DNA of 64,000 nucleotides. Origin: Callorhinus ursinus (Eukaryota; Chordata; Mammalia; Carnivora; Otariidae). Both the position numbers and the translations under genes were made by a program. The notes beneath the pieces are model-generated. The model had not been told where the DNA came from and ran no database searches. It saw nothing but the letters and a program-made list of their open reading frames with translations. The DNA lies in NCBI RefSeq assembly GCF_003265705.1, contig NW_020313157.1:1766773-1830772 (forward strand), given 5' to 3'. The first letter of the stretch is position 1. Every line of letters begins with the position of its first letter. Of the stretch, positions 43,351 through 54,579 are shown in pieces.

Positions 43351-43854
43351 AGTGTATTTTTTACTAAAACTTGGACCATTTGCAGAGAAAGAGAAATGTT
43401 TCAACTATGAGTCTAGGTAGAAAAACAAGACCAGTATACATCCTGTCCATTTCCTTAAAGGTACAGAGTAGAGAGGGTTTTGTCTCTGAAGCTCGTAGGG
43501 GAAGATGCCATTCACAATCCAAACTAATTTTTTTTTAATATAAAATGTACACTCAACATTGAGACCAAAGATAGTAAGTATCTTAGATTCTGAGGCAGAG
43601 CCACAAGTGGGAGATCAGGGTGACAAACCTTTCAGTACTGAAACTGGGACAATACCAGGCAAACTGGGATAGCTAGCCAGCCTAGGGGGATACTGATTTG
43701 AGAGTGACATTTCAATGACCTTCTCTATGTGCCTTTCAGGGAAGCCGATGTCTTAGACTTAAACTTAAGGCAAACTTTTATGTTGGTTCCATTCACCTAA
43801 TCTGTGTAACGGTACCAAATCATCTGAATGTAGTCTCCAAAGTGGTTCTTTACC
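43351..43854. other. unique noncoding DNA
   Basis: No repeat or gene recognised. Confidence 0.35.
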
Positions 43855-44035
43855 TTTGCTGCCTCATTTAATACTTGTAATAGTCTTTGGGGGTAATTAT
43901 CAGTATTCCATTCTACAGCTGAGAGGCCTGAGAAGTTAAATGACTGACCCGAAGTCATATATCAGATTGAGGAGGGGATTGTAGGCAGCCTATTCTATAT
44001 ACTTCCGTCTCCCTTTGCCAACAACTCCACCATGC
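43855..44035 (-). repeat. MIR SINE, antisense
   Basis: 'gcctcatttaatacttgtaa', 'tcagtattccattctacagc', 'tgagaggcctgagaagttaa' and 'gacccgaagtcatatatcag'. Confidence 0.82.
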
Positions 44036-44105
44036 TAAACATGGTGTCTAGTCTTGGGCTTTTGCACATGTTGTTCAACTCCTACTAAGCATGCATCACA
44101 ATCTT
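44036..44105 (+). repeat. L2 LINE, left part
   Basis: 'gggcttttgcacatgttgtt' is the L2 'ggcctttgcacatgctgttc' word. The element resumes at 44315 after a SINE. Confidence 0.7.
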
Positions 44106-44297
44106 TATTTTTTTTAAAGATTTTATTTATTTATTTGACAGAGAGACAGTGAGAGAGGGAACACAAGAAGCGGAGGAGGAGAGGGAGAAGCAGTCTTCCT
44201 GCTAAGCAGGAGCCCGATGCGGGGCTTGATCCCAGGACCCTGGGATCATGACCTGAGCCAAAGGCAGACACTTAACGACTGAACCACCCAGGCACCC
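44106..44297 (-). mobile_element. CAN-SINE inside L2
   Basis: 'tttttttaaagattttattt', body, 'gatcatgacctgagccaaag' and 'gaaccacccaggcaccc'. Duplicate 'gcatgcatcacaatctt' at 44089-44105 recurs at 44298-44314 with one mismatch. Confidence 0.97.
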
Positions 44298-44314
44298 GCA
44301 TACATCACAATCTT

Positions 44315-44450
44315 AATTGTCTGTCTGTCCTACTGTACTGGGAGCATTTTGAGAGTAATATTCTTTCTGTGTACCATTATTTCTTTGCACCTGACTAGCT
44401 CAAAGTCTACCACATGGTTAGCAACCAATAAATATCTGCTGGATTAATAC
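44315..44450 (+). repeat. L2 LINE 3' end, right part
   Basis: 'aattgtctgtctgtcctact', 'gtactgggagcattttgaga' and 'gcaaccaataaatatctgct'. Confidence 0.78.
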
Positions 44451-45339
44451 CTGAATATCTAACCTGTGACATTCTAGAAAATAACTTTGAAATAGCATTC
44501 CAAGTGTCAGTAAGGTAGGGATGCCACTTGTTCCAAAGCGAAGAGAGAATGGAAAAGCACTGGGATGGTGGATTGTTCTCTTGGAAGCCTCTCAGATTCT
44601 CAGCCCAATCTGCGTCCCTGGCTCCCACCCCACCCAAGACACCAGTGAAAACTATAAAGGCAACAGGTAGCCCCACCCTGCCCTAAAGTCTAAAATCCAG
44701 TACTGGCTTTGCTACTCCCTCATTCTCATGCTTGTGATTGAAGTCACAATCACATCATGCCTAGACTAATGCTGACTAAGTGTCCCGGTGCCAAAAATAA
44801 TACTGGTTTGAATTTCTTGAACTAGGGACTAAAATCTTCTCATCTCATCAGAAGGAACAAGCCTTTACTTTCTATTTCTTAGCCAACATTTTTGGAGTCA
44901 AATGCCCACCCCAGGATGAGTATGAACCAGTGGCAGAAAAGGAAGCATGAGGAGAAGTCCAGGGAGCTTATCAAACAGCTACTGAAACCTTACCTTCAAG
45001 TGACACATACTTTCCTCCTCCCTATTGTTACAGGTAATGTTTTTATTAGAAGTAATGGATCTTCTTATGTACTTTCGGAAAATTATATATAGAGAGAAAA
45101 ATCAACTCATGTAGCCCTTAGAAGGAGAAAACTGGCTAAGTACCAAGACCAAATTCCTTAGTGGATGATCACAAGTCAAGAAAGGAGACCCACTGTTGAG
45201 TAATCCCTCAATAGCCTCTTGAAGAGACAAAGCTGGAATATTTCCCTAGAGGTGCAGGCGACAGCTCATCACCTGGCAGGCTCCAGGTTTGGCTCTGACT
45301 ACACTTTCCCTTTCTGTTCCCGGAAAGCCCTCCTGTTAT
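44451..45339. other. unique noncoding DNA
   Basis: No repeat or gene recognised in about 890 bases. An 89-codon minus-strand frame at 44407-44676 has no recognisable domain. Confidence 0.35.
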
Positions 45340-45960
45340 CCTCCTTAGAGAACTTTAAAAAATACAAAAAATGGATAAATACTCATTCCTACCACCCAAA
45401 TATACAAATATTTATATTTTGTCATAATTTCTTCCCAATCTTTAAAACAGAGCATTACAAATAATGGTAACACCATGGTGCCCAGTCTTATTTTCCCCAG
45501 TCCAAAGCTCCTCCCAGGTAGCCACTGACAAGAGCTCATTGTGTGTCCTTTTCCCGCTATGATTCCATATCCAGTGTTGTTTTGTACACAGAGTCAAAAA
45601 TTCACACAAATAGCTTCTTCCTCTTGCTTTCTTCACTCAAAGTTGTGTTTGAGCCTGTCCATTTTGATACAAGGAATCAAAGTGCCAAATCACAATCTGT
45701 ATTCCTAACTGATCCATTACAGTCTATTACATAAATACACTGCATTTTCCTTATCCATGCCTCCACTGATGGGCATTTAGGTTATTTACAAATGTCAGCC
45801 ATTACAAACACTGCTGCTGTGAACATCCTTGTGCACATCTCTTTGCGTACCTGTAAGAGAGTCTATCCAAGGCACATTGATTACAGGTGGAATTTCCATG
45901 TCCTAGGAATGTGCATTTACAAATTTGTTAGATTCTACCAATTTGTTCCTCAAAGAGAAT
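45340..45960 (-). repeat. old L1 (L1M type), antisense
   Basis: 'ccatgcctccactgatgggc', 'atttaggttatttacaaatg', 'cattacaaacactgctgctg', 'tgaacatccttgtgcacatc' and 'gattctaccaatttgttcct' match the antisense of an old L1 3' region. The part before 45700 is weaker. Confidence 0.75.
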
Positions 45961-46129
45961 GCAAATCCTCAGTCCCAGGCCTTGAGGAAGACACCACCTC
46001 CCCTCATTCCCACCCCCACCACCAGGGATGTCTTTAGATATAGTCTGAGATGACCTCAGCTTGGGCCAAGAGCTTGCCCTTTCACAAATGCGAATGGATT
46101 AACTTACATGAAAAAAAATAAATAAACCA

Positions 46130-46520
46130 CTGAAGTTCAATTTAATTCTCTGTAATCACCAGTTGCATCATTTTAAAAGCTAATAATGTATGTGCATTCT
46201 TCCACCTTGTGATAACTTAATGAATTAGCCACTAGCCCAGCAGAAAATAACCCCTTGGGATAACATGTCAAAATAGAGTAAGGCACTCAAGCTTGCATTG
46301 CGTTGATGGATTTAAGGCAGGACTTTGGGCAATAATAATGTTGTTTGGAAGATGAATCTACTCATAAGAGCCCCTCCATGACAAATGACTTACTTGGAGG
46401 CTATTTATGAGGTCCAGGTGGGAGAGGTATAAACTTAATTAAAGTTTGAAAACGTAATAGAACCAAAGGCAGTACATCAATTTCTGGGTGTCCAATCAAA
46501 AAGCCAGCGATGTCCTTAAT
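46130..46520. other. candidate conserved noncoding element
   Basis: About 390 repeat-free bases with 'ttaatgaattagccactag', 'caaaatagagtaaggcac', 'gggcaataataatgttg' and 'aacttaattaaagtttg'. 'cttaattaaag' is a perfect TTAATTAA palindrome with flanks. Inference only. Confidence 0.4.
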
Positions 46521-47384
46521 AGGCTGGTGATATCTACCTCTTGGAGCTGCAATACAGAGTAATCCAACCCACATGGTTCCAATTGCTGCTGATCTTGCTA
46601 AAAAGCCACACCAACCATTACACATACTTCTTCTCTCTCCATGTCTGCTTATGAGACCAATTCATCTCAGCTGGGAGAGAATCACAACGATTTCTATATC
46701 ACACACACTTTACACTGGATCCTAATAAAACCAAGGATAAGGCTGGCTGCCCACCCCCATTCATTAATGGCTCAGTCTATCTGTAACTAGGAAATCTCAT
46801 ACACTGTCACTGCCCCATGCTCTGGAGCTCACAGATGCCTGGAACTCAAGTGCAGCATGACATAAAAATATTTTAAAGACTCATGTGAATCACAACCCAG
46901 GGAATCAAATACTCCCAAGCAACCTTAAAATATAAATAAATATAAACAACTCAGGACAGGGCCTGGATATGCCAGCCAAGCATTCATTTCGACACACTTC
47001 ATTATAGTCTGAGGCAATATACCTGAGATATAATTTGATAGCTTCAATGGCTCCCTGCAGAGGAAGAAGCTGATTGAAAGGGCTGGATAACTCCCAACTT
47101 TCTGTCCCATTTAAAACACATCTAGAAGTCACTTCACTAAGCAGTAAGGTCATTTTTATACAGGTGTCCTTCCCTGGAACATTTGAAAGGACCAAGAGAA
47201 AGTTAGATGTCTGCACAAGGCTAGTCCTAAAGACATATTCACACACATCCCTGTAATAGTGGTGCCAAAAGAGGGGACAGGTGTTGTCATGTGGGAGGTA
47301 TAGACTACTGTCCCAACATAGGTCAAATCTGGAGAGGGAGAGGGAGGTACCCCATGACCTTTGAACTCCACAGCCAATGGAATG
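46521..47384. other. unique noncoding DNA
   Basis: No repeat recognised. Minus-strand frames of 110-113 codons (46905-47488) have no recognisable domain. Confidence 0.35.
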
Positions 47385-47540
47385 GAGTGGTTTTCACCCC
47401 AGGATGCTTTCAAAGACATCGATGCCCAGGCTCCACCCCAGAGCAACTGAGTCAGAATCTCTAAGGAGGGATCCCTAGTATTTTTCAAAAGTTCTCCCAG
47501 GGATTCAGCTTTGCACCCAAGGTTGAGAAACTCAGGTTCA
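47385..47540 (+). repeat. MER5A-like hAT DNA transposon
   Basis: 'gatgcccaggctccacccca', 'gagcaactgagtcagaatct' and 'ttctcccagggattcagctt' then 'ggttgagaaactcag' are MER5A-type words, including its terminal repeat. Confidence 0.8.
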
Positions 47541-47694
47541 AAGAATCTGAGACTCCAGTAATATTTTCAAGACTTAAGCAACATCAAAACAATCATTTCC
47601 TTGCTTCTTCCAACAAAATGGTGGCTAACACTGCAGTTGCAACTACATATTTACTTTCTCCATATTAATATTGTTCAAATCCCTCAGTGAAAAG

Positions 47695-47940
47695 AAAATA
47701 ATAGGTAACTTTTAGTAAGAGCTTACTATACAGCAGGCATAACGCTAAGCAATTTCCATGCTTTATCTCAGTAAATCCTTACAACAACCCTAAGAGGTAA
47801 GCATTCCTATTATCCCCATTTTATAAATGAATGAGCAGAGTCCCAAAGAGGTTAAATAATTTGTCCACAATCACAGTTTCAGCAAGAGGCAGAGCCTGGG
47901 CTCATGCCCACATCTGCGAGTTGCGTGTCTCTACATTTCA
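47695..47940 (-). repeat. MIR SINE, antisense, near full length
   Basis: 'taagagcttactatacagca', 'ggcataacgctaagcaattt', 'cttacaacaaccctaagagg', 'ttatccccattttataaatg' and 'ggcagagcctgggctcatgc'. Confidence 0.92.
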
Positions 47941-48164
47941 CCAGTGGTTGTGTCTACAGCCAGTCTTTGAAATGTGAAGTTATCACTTTTAAAGAAAGAG
48001 CAGCAATATATTTCACATATCTGGTTGTCATTTCTGGTGAGGAAAATTCAAGAACCTCTCAAACTCTTCCATCAACTCAATGTGTGGCTGCCAAGGATTT
48101 AGACACGTCTCTTTCAGTGTAGTGTTGTTATAGTCAGGCAACCTTGGATAAAAACTCATGATCC

Positions 48165-48330
48165 TCCCATTCCCAGCCATGAGACTTCAGTAATTATTTA
48201 TCTTATTATGAAACTCAGTTGCATGATCTGTAAAATGGGGGTAATACCTACCCTCCCAGTGTTATCAGGATTAAAAGTAATTACATTTATGAAAGCTCCT
48301 GGCATGAGTCAGGGATTAACACATGATAAT
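48165..48330 (+). repeat. MIR SINE, sense
   Basis: 'actcagttgcatgatctgta', 'aaatgggggtaatacctacc', 'gtgttatcaggattaaaagt' and 'ctcctggcatgagtcaggga'. Confidence 0.85.
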
Positions 48331-48419
48331 CTCCTCAACCGCAAGTATGTGTCAGAGGCACAGAGACTGTGACTGTCAAATTGCATCTTTCTTATCTCCA
48401 GTACCACCTGATAATTACA

Positions 48420-48690
48420 GAGTGAGTCTCTTTTTTCAAAGTGCTTTTCCATCGATTATCTCATTTTAACCAGTTTATATCGAACACTAGTTGCACCAGC
48501 TGCGTGTTATTTTTTTTATTCTTAGACCCCCAAAGGGGATCAATGGTGCCCCATGATGGTAAGGTTTTTAATGCATGCAAATTTGCAAGGCATGATGCAT
48601 TTATTAATCCCTCATTGGAGTAAATTGTAACAAAGCCAGCAGGAGCAATCATTAATTTACATTAATAGCTTTCAGTGTCGTATACCCCAG
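48420..48690. promoter_or_regulatory. candidate enhancer-like conserved element with POU octamer
   Basis: Repeat-free block. A perfect POU octamer ATGCAAAT lies at 48575-48582, inside the palindrome GCAAATTTGC (48577-48586) and flanked by ATGCAT at 48571 and 48595. Homeodomain words follow: 'atttattaatccctc' (48600) and 'cattaatttacattaatag' (48651-48669). Dense, ordered sites with no simple repeat suggest an ancient enhancer. Function is inference. Confidence 0.4.
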
Positions 48691-48824
48691 TGCCTGACAT
48701 GAAACAGTAATCTGAAACCAAACTATGACTGTATCCTACATAAGTTAATGTATCACAGCCCTCTAGACTCAGTACTCATGCATTTCAACAAGGGGAAGAT
48801 GTGTTAATGCATCCCAATGCACAC

Positions 48825-49285
48825 AGGAAAATATTCAAACTCATTACCATAGCCTTCAAAGTTCCATCCTCTCCAGACCCATCTCAGATCATTTATACTC
48901 TCTTCTTCAGCCAGGTGAACGTTTCTGTTCATTTCTACCTCAGGACCTTTGCATATGTTGATAACACTGCCTAGAACATCCCACCTGTTCTTTACATGAT
49001 TGGATCTTTTTAATCCTACATGTTTCAGATCAAATCTTACCTGGTCAGAAAGGTCTTTGTGCTTATCTAAGATGGTGTCCCTAACAGCTCATCATCACTT
49101 TACCCTATCTCCTTCAACAGCATTTATAACATTTCAATTTTATCTTATTTATAGTTATGAATTTCATATTCTGATTACCCCAAAAATACAAGCCCTAGGA
49201 TGCATTGTTCATTACTCTATGTCTAGTGTTTAAAACTATACCTGGGGCATAGCAGGTTCTCGATAAACAATGGCTGAATGGGAGA
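48825..49285 (+). repeat. L2 LINE, sense, about 460 bases
   Basis: 'cattaccatagccttcaaag', 'tctacctcaggacctttgca', 'aacactgcctagaacatccc', 'gtttcagatcaaatcttacc' and 'ggcatagcaggttctcgata' then 'aacaatggctgaatggg' reach the L2 terminus. Confidence 0.9.
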
Positions 49286-50104
49286 ATAATGAACCACCTT
49301 AACATCAGCATCTTCTCTCAGAGTCCCAAAATGTTTTTCCCAAGAGCCCAGTGCTTTTGATGACCTCTAGGAGTTGACATTTTGGTTGTGTCCTCAGACT
49401 TTTTTCTTTCTTCTCAGCCCTCTCCCTCTCATCCACCTCCATAACTCCTACCACCTCTACTCATAATTGCCAAATTTATGCCTCCAAGAGGCCTGTTTAC
49501 TGAGATGGAATAGATGGGTATTTGCAAGGGAACCTATAGCTTGACTCAATAAGAAGGTCATAGTCATTAAGGAGGAAGGACAATTCCAAGTATACAGTGG
49601 AGGCCTACACTTGGATTTGTGTCTACCGTAGCTCCCCATGGTTCTATGTCGGGGTACTAGGAAAGAGACGGGGTGCTCTGAAATTAAATAGGAAGGGAGG
49701 ATCACTATGATTTTGGAGTATAATGGTCTCAGCTCCAAAATGAAGTTGTTTTTGCTTTTTGGTTTTTTTTCAGATGGGGCTTCTTTATTCCTCTATCAAG
49801 CAAAAAACAAAAAAAACCTCCAGCAGACTAAGGCCCTATTTTCATTAAGCACCCCACCCCAAACAATAAAAAGTTTCTTGATGATGTCCTGTTTTCACAC
49901 CTCTCATCCAAAGCATATGCCCTTCACACCTTCCTTTGTTCCTAGCCAGTCTTTTCTTTTTCAAAGTTTTTGTTGATAAACTTCTATTAAATCAATCAGC
50001 TTACTCTAATCTTCCCTTCAGTTTTTGTCTGATACAATAAACATATGGCAGAGATATTTCTTTATTCCTCCTTTTCTTAAAACAAATGATTTCTAGGTGA
50101 AAGA
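49286..50104. other. unique noncoding DNA
   Basis: No repeat or gene recognised in about 820 bases. Confidence 0.35.
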
Positions 50105-50335
50105 TAACAGTAAGATCTAGCATTCACTGAACATATACTAAATACCAGGCACTGTACTAGACACTCTGCTTTCATTTTGAAATGCACTCCATATAATCCT
50201 CACTACAACACACCTAAGGAGGTTCAGAGGAGGGATTAAATTTCCCTAATGCCACACAGGAATCTGTGGTGTAGTCCTATCTCTGATATGGATAGCCGTG
50301 CTGCCAAAACCTACTGTCTTACTTACCATACTAAA
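50105..50335 (-). repeat. MIR SINE, antisense
   Basis: 'actaaataccaggcactgta', 'ctagacactctgctttcatt', 'atataatcctcactacaaca' and 'taatgccacacaggaatctg'. Confidence 0.82.
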
Positions 50336-50564
50336 AAGTTTATTAGCAGCTATTAATTGGCTAGATAACTTCATGAACACAACTGATGGTTGGCAACATT
50401 ATCTGGGATGTAGGAACATGACTTCACTATGTTGTTTAGTGCTATTTAGTTTCTCTTTCTGAGAAAGAGCACGAAGCTAACAGGCAACTCCTGGCTGGAC
50501 TGAATGGAGATGTGCACTGGAAAATACCACGGTACCTTCGATAGCCTTGCCCTTTCTGGGTACT

Positions 50565-50795
50565 CTGCCTGGCTCCTGTTTACCAATTAGCTGAACAGTG
50601 CTGTATTGCAACAAGGCATAAATGGAGTAATGAATTGAGATGCAGGTTTCATAAAAGTGATTAACTGCTAAATTCCAGTTCAGCTAACAGTTCAATTATC
50701 CTATTTTGCATCTCAGCCTTCCATCCACTTCTGCATTCACAGAGCCCCAATCACCGAGGCACCTACATCCTTCGCATTACCATTAATTAAGCCAT
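50565..50795. other. candidate conserved noncoding element
   Basis: Repeat-free block with 'gtttaccaattagctgaac', 'gagtaatgaattgagatg', 'aaaagtgattaactgctaa' and 'accattaattaagccat'. Enhancer-like texture; untested. Confidence 0.4.
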
Positions 50796-51390
50796 CGCTC
50801 TTTCCCAGGAATCTGTCCACCCTCACTCGTGAGCTGGGTTTGCAAATGAGCAAAGGAAAAGATGGTGTTGAGAAATAGCTCTAATAGTGCTGGAACAGGG
50901 GGCTGACCCAAAGTGGATTTAACATCCCTGCACGTATCACCATCACCTTCATGTGAAAACACAAATATAGACAAATGCCAGGTAGCATTTCTCCAAAGAA
51001 AATGGGCAATAGAAGTACCAGAGGAGGAGGAGAGACCTGCTTGGGTTCTCATATGTCCACCACAGTAGCTAATAAGTTCCTGAGCAATTCAAGCATCCAG
51101 AAGTAAGCAATGACTAACCAGGTGATCATTCAGGACAGGACTCTCTATTTTGGCTTGACTATTGGGCACTATTTGACTTAAAATGTCAAGAAGATAATCA
51201 TAACTCCCTCATCCCCATCTCCCCACTCCCGCACACACTTAGACCTGTTTATTTCCTGTATTGATCAGGGTTCTGAGATACAAATGACAGTAACGGGCAG
51301 AGATTTGGGTATTCAGTGAAGTAGCTCTTCAGAAAGATATTGAACTGTCCACCAAATTGCTATGGAAGCCGAAGAACAAGACCAGCCACT
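50796..51390. other. unique noncoding DNA
   Basis: No repeat recognised. The last 13 bases are the target duplicate of the next L1. Confidence 0.35.
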
Positions 51391-51813
51391 CTAATAAAGA
51401 GGCAGTATATACATACAACATAGTATTACTCGACTATAACAAAAAATGCAATTTTGCCATTTGGGACAATATGGATAGAGCTAGAGAGTACAATGCTAAA
51501 TGAAAGAAGTCATCAGAAAAAGACTGTATGATTTCACTCAGATGTAGAATTTAAGAAACAAAACAAATGAACAAACAAGGGGAAAAAAAGACGTCAAAAA
51601 ACCCCCCAGACTCTTGGATATAGAGAACAAACTGGTGGTTACCAGAGGGAAAGTAGGCAGGGGAATGGGTGAAATAGATAAAGGGTATTAACAGTACACT
51701 TACGATGAGCAATAAGAAATTTATAGATTCTTGAATCATTAACTTGTACACCTGAAACTAATATAACACTGATGTTAATTATATCTGAATAAAAAGAGAG
51801 AGAGAGAGAGAGG
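51391..51813 (+). mobile_element. 5'-truncated L1 3' end, sense
   Basis: 'atggatagagctagagagta', 'atgatttcactcagatgtag', 'gaacaaactggtggttacca' and 'tatatctgaataaaaagaga' with a (GA)n tail. Perfect duplicate 'aagaccagccact' at 51378-51390 and 51814-51826. Confidence 0.95.
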
Positions 51814-51826
51814 AAGACCAGCCACT

Positions 51827-52014
51827 TATAGCCATATGACACCACAGGACAGTTGGATTTGGACCACATGACCCTCTTCAGAGGGCACTGACTAGCTGGT
51901 GCTAACATAAGAACAGTTTCCAAGCTCTCCCTCCAGAACCAATGTCCCAGGAGGAAGCATTAAATTGGTCCCACACTCACGTGTCAACACAGAGCTGCCA
52001 GGAGAGGCGAGGGG
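51827..52014. other. short unique spacer between L1s
   Basis: Nothing recognised. Confidence 0.4.
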
Positions 52015-52339
52015 ACATCAAAATAAAGTTTCTGCACACCAAAGGAAACAATCGACAAAACTAAAAGGCAACCTGTGGAATGGGGGAAGATATTTGCAAA
52101 TGATATATCCAATGAAGGGTTAGTATCCAAAACATATAAAGAACTTATACAAATAAATCAACACCTGAAAAACATAATCCAATTAAAAAATGGGCAGAAG
52201 ACACAGACAGACATTTCTCCAAAGAAGACATAAAGATGGCCAACAGACACATGAAAAGATGCTCAACATCATTCATCATCAGGGAAATGCAAATCAAAAC
52301 TACAATGAGCATTCACCTCCCAATTGTCAGAACAAACAA

Positions 52340-52536
52340 AATAAAAAAAACACAAGAAACACCAAGTGTTGGAGAGGATGTGGAGAAAAAGGAACCCTGG
52401 TACACTATTGGTGGGAATCCAAACTGGTGCAGTCACTGTGGAAAACAGCATGCAGTTTCCTCAAAAAGTTAAAAATAACTACCTTACGATCCAGGAATCC
52501 CTCTACTGAGTATTTACCCCCAAAATACAAAAACAC
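52340..52536 (+). pseudogene. L1 ORF2 C-terminal remnant
   Basis: The conceptual peptide includes [13 protein letters not shown], a conserved L1 ORF2 C-terminal motif. The frame upstream is shifted and a SINE at 52537 ends it. Non-functional. Confidence 0.8.
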
Positions 52537-52645
52537 TGTGATGCCTGGCTGGCTCAGTCAGTAGAGCATGCAACTCTTGATTTCAGGGTTGTAAGTTTGA
52601 GTCCCACACTGGGTGTAGAGATTACTTAAAAATAAAATGTTTAAA
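52537..52645 (+). mobile_element. short tRNA-type CAN-SINE in L1
   Basis: 'gatgcctggctggctcagtc', 'gtaagtttgagtcccacact', 'gggtgtagagattacttaaa' and A-rich end. About 109 bases, the same short form as 13425-13534. Duplicate 'aaaatacaaaaacac' (52522-52536) recurs at 52646-52660 with one mismatch. Confidence 0.95.
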
Positions 52646-53135
52646 AAAATACAAAAATACTAATTCAAAGGGATACAGGCACCCTTATGTTTATTGCAGC
52701 ATTATTTACAACAGCCAAATAATGGAAGCAGTCCAACTATCTGTGAATATATATGTAATAGAATATTATTCAGCCATAAAAAGAATGAAATTTTACCATT
52801 TGCAAAGATGTGGATGGATCTAGAGAGTGTTATGCTAAGCAAAATAGGTCAGAGAAAGACAAATACCGTACGATTTCACTCATATATGGAATTTAAGAAA
52901 CCAAACAAATGAGCAAAGGAGAGAGAAACCAAGAGATTCTTAACTATAGGGAACAAATTAATGGTTACAGAGGAGAGGTGGGTGCAGGGAAGGGTGAAAT
53001 AGGTGATGGGGATTAAAGAGCGCACTTGTAATGAGCACTGGGTGATGTATGGAAGTGCTCAATCACTATATTGTACATTTGAAACTAATATAACACTGTA
53101 TTAACATTAACTATATTGGAATAAAAATAGAAAAA

Positions 53136-53450
53136 TAGATTCCACATGGTAAGAGAGCATATGGTATTTGTCTTTCTCTGACTTATTTCACTTAATGTAA
53201 TACAACGTCCAACTACATTGTCACAAATGGCAAGATTTTTTCTTTATGGCTGCATAGTATTCCTCTGTGTGTGTATGTGTATGTGTACACACACCACAGT
53301 TTCTTTATCCATTTATCCATTAATGGACACTTTAGACTTATTGTGGCAATCATTTTGCAATATGTACATATATTGAATCATTATGTTGTATACCTGAGAC
53401 TAATATGTTATATGTCAATTACACCTCAATAAATTTTTTAAAAATCATAA
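53136..53450 (+). mobile_element. L1 with inverted 5' segment (twin-primed)
   Basis: 53136-53341 is L1 in antisense ('gtatttgtctttctctgact', 'caaatggcaagattttttct', 'ccatttatccattaatggac'). 53342-53450 is L1 3' terminus in sense ('gcaatcattttgcaatatgt', 'ttatatgtcaattacacctc', 'aataaattttttaaaaatc'). In L1 order the inverted part precedes the sense part, with a gap, which is the signature of twin priming. Confidence 0.85.
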
Positions 53451-53464
53451 CATTAACATTAACT

Positions 53465-53700
53465 GAACATTACCATGTGTCTAATAATAGGCACTTTCAT
53501 GCAAATCTCACATTTGACCATCACAAGAGCCTTGTGAGTTGGAATTCTTATCTGAATTTTACACATCGGAAATGGAAACCTGCAAGAGATTGAGAGGCTT
53601 GCTCAAGGCCAAATAACTAGGGAGAGGGAGACTCAGGATTCTAACTCAGACTGTCTGGATCCAGAGTCCCCTTAACTCTTAACTGCTCCCTAAGTTATAG
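53465..53700 (-). repeat. MIR SINE, antisense, near full length
   Basis: 'gtctaataataggcactttc', 'catttgaccatcacaagagc', 'tctgaattttacacatcgga' and 'gagactcaggattctaactc' then 'gactgtctggatccagagtc'. Confidence 0.9.
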
Positions 53701-53786
53701 GTGAAATATGTATAATGCATGATGACAGATATACAATTGTTCAATAAATATAATTTTAATAAATAAAAGATGGCTGGATAGCTACA

Positions 53787-53845
53787 TAAGTGGATGGATG
53801 AATGGATGGATGGATGGACGGATGGATAGACAGATGGATGGGTTA
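53787..53845. repeat. (GGAT)n microsatellite
   Basis: About 13 GGAT/TGGA units with a few substitutions. Confidence 0.92.
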
Positions 53846-54579
53846 GAGAGGAAGGTATGATGCCTTGATCCTTTAAATGATCTCCATCCTGGCTTGCTCT
53901 GTGGACAAGGCTTAGCCCACAGAGCCTCCAGGCACAGAAGATGTTGTTCCCAGAAACAGGAGCTTGTCTCCTAAAACTGCATTCAACGAGAGCTCTGTAC
54001 TCCCTTCTTTACTTCCAAGCTATGTCTGCAACTTCCAGGAGCTGCTAGAAGAGAGGTGGAAAGGAGGCAGAGATTTTCCACATGCACCATCCCCAAGGAG
54101 AGAGGACATCTGGAACAGATGCCATTAATCATCCATCTCTCCCTGACAGATGGGCTGCAGCACAGTCTTGGAAATCCATAGGCTGGGCCCCACAGCCACA
54201 CAGGCTGTGAGATGACACACGGATGCCATCCAAGAAGGCTCAGTGTTGAGGTTGGATTGCCATGTTTAAACATAAACAGCTCGTTTTTCCCGTGCCTTGT
54301 TTTCTGTGTTTCCATTATCTGGCAAAGTTGGGTCCAATTGAGAAGGAGGCAGCTGTGTTTGGGGAGCAATTGTCTTCTTCTCATTGGGCACGTGAGCTGA
54401 GTTCTCTATTGTCCACATCTGTGGCCGCCTGGCTGAAAACCCAAAGAGATGCTTCTATCTTTTTCAGCACAAACCTATTTAGCCCAAAGCCCAGAAACAG
54501 CTCTGCTGTAAATGGCCTCTTACAAACAGAACCTCCTGGGCTGTTCATCCCTCTCCTCCTTATGACCCAAAGATGTGTT
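53846..54579. other. unique noncoding DNA
   Basis: No repeat or gene recognised. A 133-codon minus frame (53983-54384) and overlapping plus frames have no recognisable domain. Confidence 0.35.

Larger units (their letters stand above)
52015..53135 (+). mobile_element. 5'-truncated L1, ORF2 C-terminus and 3' UTR
   Basis: About 1 kb of L1 interrupted by one short SINE: 'tgggcagaagacacagacag', 'ggaaatgcaaatcaaaacta', 'gttggagaggatgtggagaa', 'attattcagccataaaaaga' and 'cactgggtgatgtatggaag', ending 'tatattggaataaaaata'. Confidence 0.95.

Noticed and set aside
53100..53464. 13-base perfect repeat 'attaacattaact' at 53100-53112 and 53452-53464 as a target duplicate of the inverted L1
   Set aside because: The first copy lies within the normal 3' end of the preceding L1, whose tail continues to 53135, and that tail does not resume after the second copy. 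Probably coincidence in AT-rich DNA.
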